Assembly (NCBI GenBank): GCA_029204225.1
Contig: CM055097.1
Span: forward strand, 63,341,146-63,405,145
DNA from: Diphasiastrum complanatum
Taxonomy: Eukaryota; Streptophyta; Lycopodiopsida; Lycopodiales; Lycopodiaceae
Length of the DNA stretch: 64,000 nucleotides
Reading direction: 5' to 3'
Shown here piece after piece: positions 61,625 to 64,000 of the stretch (positions within the stretch are counted from its first letter, which is position 1; each line of letters opens with the position of its first letter). The position numbers and the translations under genes were made by a program. The notes below the pieces were generated by a model. It saw only the letters and a program-made list of their open reading frames with translations, had not been told where the DNA came from and ran no database searches.

Positions 61625-62163
61625 CTATGAAGCACTATGGTTTGAGCTACAATGGTAATATAGAAGCTGCACTCATATTAGTCACCTAATCAAATTCAGA
61701 TTGGGCAGGAGATGTGGATACCAGAAAATCCACATTAGGTTATATTTGTTTCCTTGCAGGAGGTCCCATTTCGTGGAACAGCAGAAAGCAGAAATGCATT
61801 TTGTTGTCCTCTACAGAATCCAAATATGTTGCAGCTACATCAGCAGTGAAGGAGATAATATGGCTAAGAAGGCTACTCTAGGATCTGCAATTCCCACAGA
61901 TTGGTCCAACAACACTCTAGTGCGACAATCAGAGCTGCATAGCTCTATCTTTAAATCCAAGTACTCATACTAGAACTAAACACATAGAAGTTCAGTTCTA
62001 TTTTATTAGAGATAAAGTTCAGAATAAAGATGTTGTGCTAAGTTATTGTCATACAAACAATATGTTGGCCGATATTTTGACAAAGCCATTGTCTAGAGAT
62101 AAACATTCTACCTTAGTAGATATGATAAATCTCAATTACAGTTCAAATTCATAGCAGTAAGCT
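61625..62163 (+). pseudogene. RNase H end of a second copia family
   Basis: The translation with interruptions reads SDWAGDVDTRKSTLGYICFL, GGPISWNSRKQKCILLSSTE, HTRTKHIEVQFYFIRDKV and NNMLADILTKPLSRDKH. This is a copia RNase H clearly different from the neighbouring family (for example the GGPISWNSRKQ block). A polypurine tract (62165-62173) and TGTTGGA (62174) mark the start of its 3' LTR. It sits immediately after the other family's LTR. Confidence 0.85.
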
Positions 62164-62173
62164 TAAGGGGGAG

Positions 62174-62455
62174 TGTTGGAGTTTAATCTTACTCCTACTC
62201 TTACTAAATGGCCTCCTTCCTTCTCTCAATTTTACTCTCTCAAATGAAACTTGCAGAAAATGAACTGTTTTTCAACAGTCTGCATATTTGAACTGATTGT
62301 TGCTACAGTCTGTATTTTTATTCAGGAATTTCCACAGGCAAAAACCCCGACACTCGACATTGTCGCCTTTCTACCTTCGGGCAATCCTGAGCAACTAAGT
62401 GTTGTGCGACACTTGTGTTAACTCGATTTTTCGGCCATTGCAAACATTTCCAAAA
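62174..62455 (+). repeat. Start of a copia 3' LTR
   Basis: Begins TGTTGGAGTTTAATC directly after AAGGGGGAG. The right end cannot be placed, because the sequence runs into the 52-bp minisatellite. Confidence 0.55.
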
Positions 62456-62765
62456 ATGCGACACTGAATTTTTACATGCAATTTCTGACAGGCGACAATT
62501 GTGAAAAATGTGACACTACATTTTTACATGCAATTTTTGACAGGCGACAATCATGAAAAATGTGACACTGCATTTTTACATGTAGTTTTCGACAGGCAAC
62601 AAAAGCGAAAAATGCAACTGCATTTTTATACAAGATTCCACACAGGACGACAAAAGCAAAAAAATGCGACACTGCATTTTTACACGGAATTCCACACAGG
62701 CGACAAAAGCGAAAAATGCGACACTGCATTTTTACTTGGGATTCCACACAAGCGACCATCTGTAG
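62456..62765. repeat. 52-bp minisatellite, about 6 copies
   Basis: ATG(C/T)GACACT(G/A)CATTTTTAC starts units at 62456, 62508, 62560, 62612, 62664 and 62716, an exact 52-bp period with scattered substitutions. Open frames on both strands are due to the repeat. Confidence 0.95.
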
Positions 62766-64000
62766 ATTTACAAGGGATCCCAAGTATAGACTGTCTATGA
62801 AGGATTATAAAACGAACCCCAAATAGGCTAACAATCTAAGGAAATTCTGATGGAAGTCGGTCTATACCACAATTACAACTCAAGCTCCATTGGGTATGGA
62901 GTCGAAAATAAGGCTGTTCATGATCACATGAACTTTCAATGGCAATCAGCAAGGCACATTTCTAACGATCTACTGACAATTTTCAGATAGACTAAAGAAC
63001 TTTGAAATGGACCAAAGGTCACGCGTGTAAGCTCTGGCTTTTGAGATACCGATGAGACGTACAAGCATGATTCATATATAAGCTGAAATTCACTTAACAA
63101 GTGAGGTAAAATAGGGTTAGATCTTGGATAAATGCCTAATCTTCATCTGAACTGTTTTCATAGGCTTCGAGAATATTTGTTACTGATGGTAGTATGGTCT
63201 GCAATTGGACCATAAAGATAGTATAGAGATTCACAAGTTTTGAAATCATAGAAATCCGCAAAGCTAAAAGCTACAACCTCTATGAGGACCGTAGGGCCAA
63301 ATCTTCATAGGCCACAATCCGAGCAGCGCTGGACAAGCAGAAAATGACCTTCAAAGACTAGTGATTTCAAACAAACATTTGATTCTCAGTGTAGGTTATT
63401 TGCCACAACCGTAGAATTGGTAGATAACAATAATTTGGTTTTCCATTAATCGGTGATAGTCAAAACCTAATAGATGGCCTAATTTCTAGCGATACGTAGA
63501 GTCCTCATATCTGAGATTGATCACAGATCACAATTGGGCGGCTAGGCATTCACAAGGGCTAGCCACACAACTGGAAAACCAGGGCACCAAACTGAAGGCA
63601 TGGCCCATAGTATTGGACGTAGACATGAGTAGGGATGGGGAGCAAATCAGGTTAGGATTAAATCGAAGGTAGAACTAGGGAAGGGGATGGCCACAAGCAG
63701 GGTCGTTAGTAGAGAGCACGACCCTCACCAAGTCGCAGGGCAGGGAAAAGAGGGAGCCAGAGGGCACAGGCGGAGGTAGAACTGCAAGATAAGTGAATTA
63801 AACACTTTGAGACAACAAATTAGTCTTCTACTCTCAAATCCTTGCCAATGAGACAACAAAGCTTCCTTTTCACAGGCCTGCAAGCAAATGTCAGAGATAG
63901 GAAAGATATACAAATACAATCCTCACAATGTCAAGGCCTGCAACCACAGGGTTAGGGGCAGTACAACAAATGGCATCAAATTTGATTCAATAAACAATGA
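62766..64000. other. No recognised gene
   Basis: No conserved coding domain, repeat or RNA gene was recognised up to the window edge. Confidence 0.5.

Noticed and set aside
62472-62800. Opposing open frames in the 52-bp minisatellite
   Set aside because: The period is not a multiple of three and both strands are open; no protein family fits.

Overview
The window is nuclear DNA of a land plant. It carries one intact host gene, a 14-exon auxin response factor (ARF) on the minus strand, set in AT-rich DNA full of decayed transposable elements and microsatellites. Long introns and heavily eroded LINE, hAT, Ty1/copia and Ty3/gypsy relics suggest a large, slowly purged genome such as a fern or gymnosperm. 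That taxonomic guess is inference only; nothing in the sequence fixes the species.

Layout. 0.2-1.7 kb: decayed hAT transposase (minus), then a CT/CA low-complexity block. 2.97-20.84 kb: the ARF gene. I could join all 14 exons in frame to a 915-residue protein with B3, ARF and PB1 domains. Intron 8 is 11.6 kb and holds a LINE relic, a hAT scrap and a rearranged copia element. Intron 5 appears to be a GC-AG intron. The place where ARF2/3/4-type genes carry the TAS3 tasiR-ARF target is recognisable but has lost pairing at one end. 20.9-23.2 kb is the ARF upstream region.

24.7-27.8 kb is a plus-strand LTR element with a protease motif and unfamiliar downstream ORFs. 28.7-30.5 kb is a dispersed repeat with an internal inversion; its colinear copy lies at 54.0-55.3 kb beside a Ty3/gypsy integrase remnant. 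30.85-34.7 kb is a minus-strand LTR element (zinc-knuckle gag plus a long unknown region) whose ORF is split by an 832-bp solo LTR of the same family, with intact CAAAA target-site duplications. 35-46.8 kb is AT-rich and mostly featureless, apart from an exact 63-bp tandem duplication and a very old copia relic near 42.6 kb.

47.3-48.0 kb is a self-complementary minisatellite containing three CCCTAAA units, followed by about 140 bp of pure CT. 49.8-51.2 kb is a tandem duplication of an unidentified minus-strand coding-like block. 53-62.2 kb is a nest of LTR-element pieces: a gypsy integrase end, two copies of one copia 3' end with 270-bp LTRs, a gypsy integrase fragment between them, a copia pol with a 250-bp inversion, and the end of a second copia family. 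A regular 52-bp minisatellite follows. No RNA genes, CRISPR arrays or organellar insertions were recognised. Only the ARF gene looks functional.
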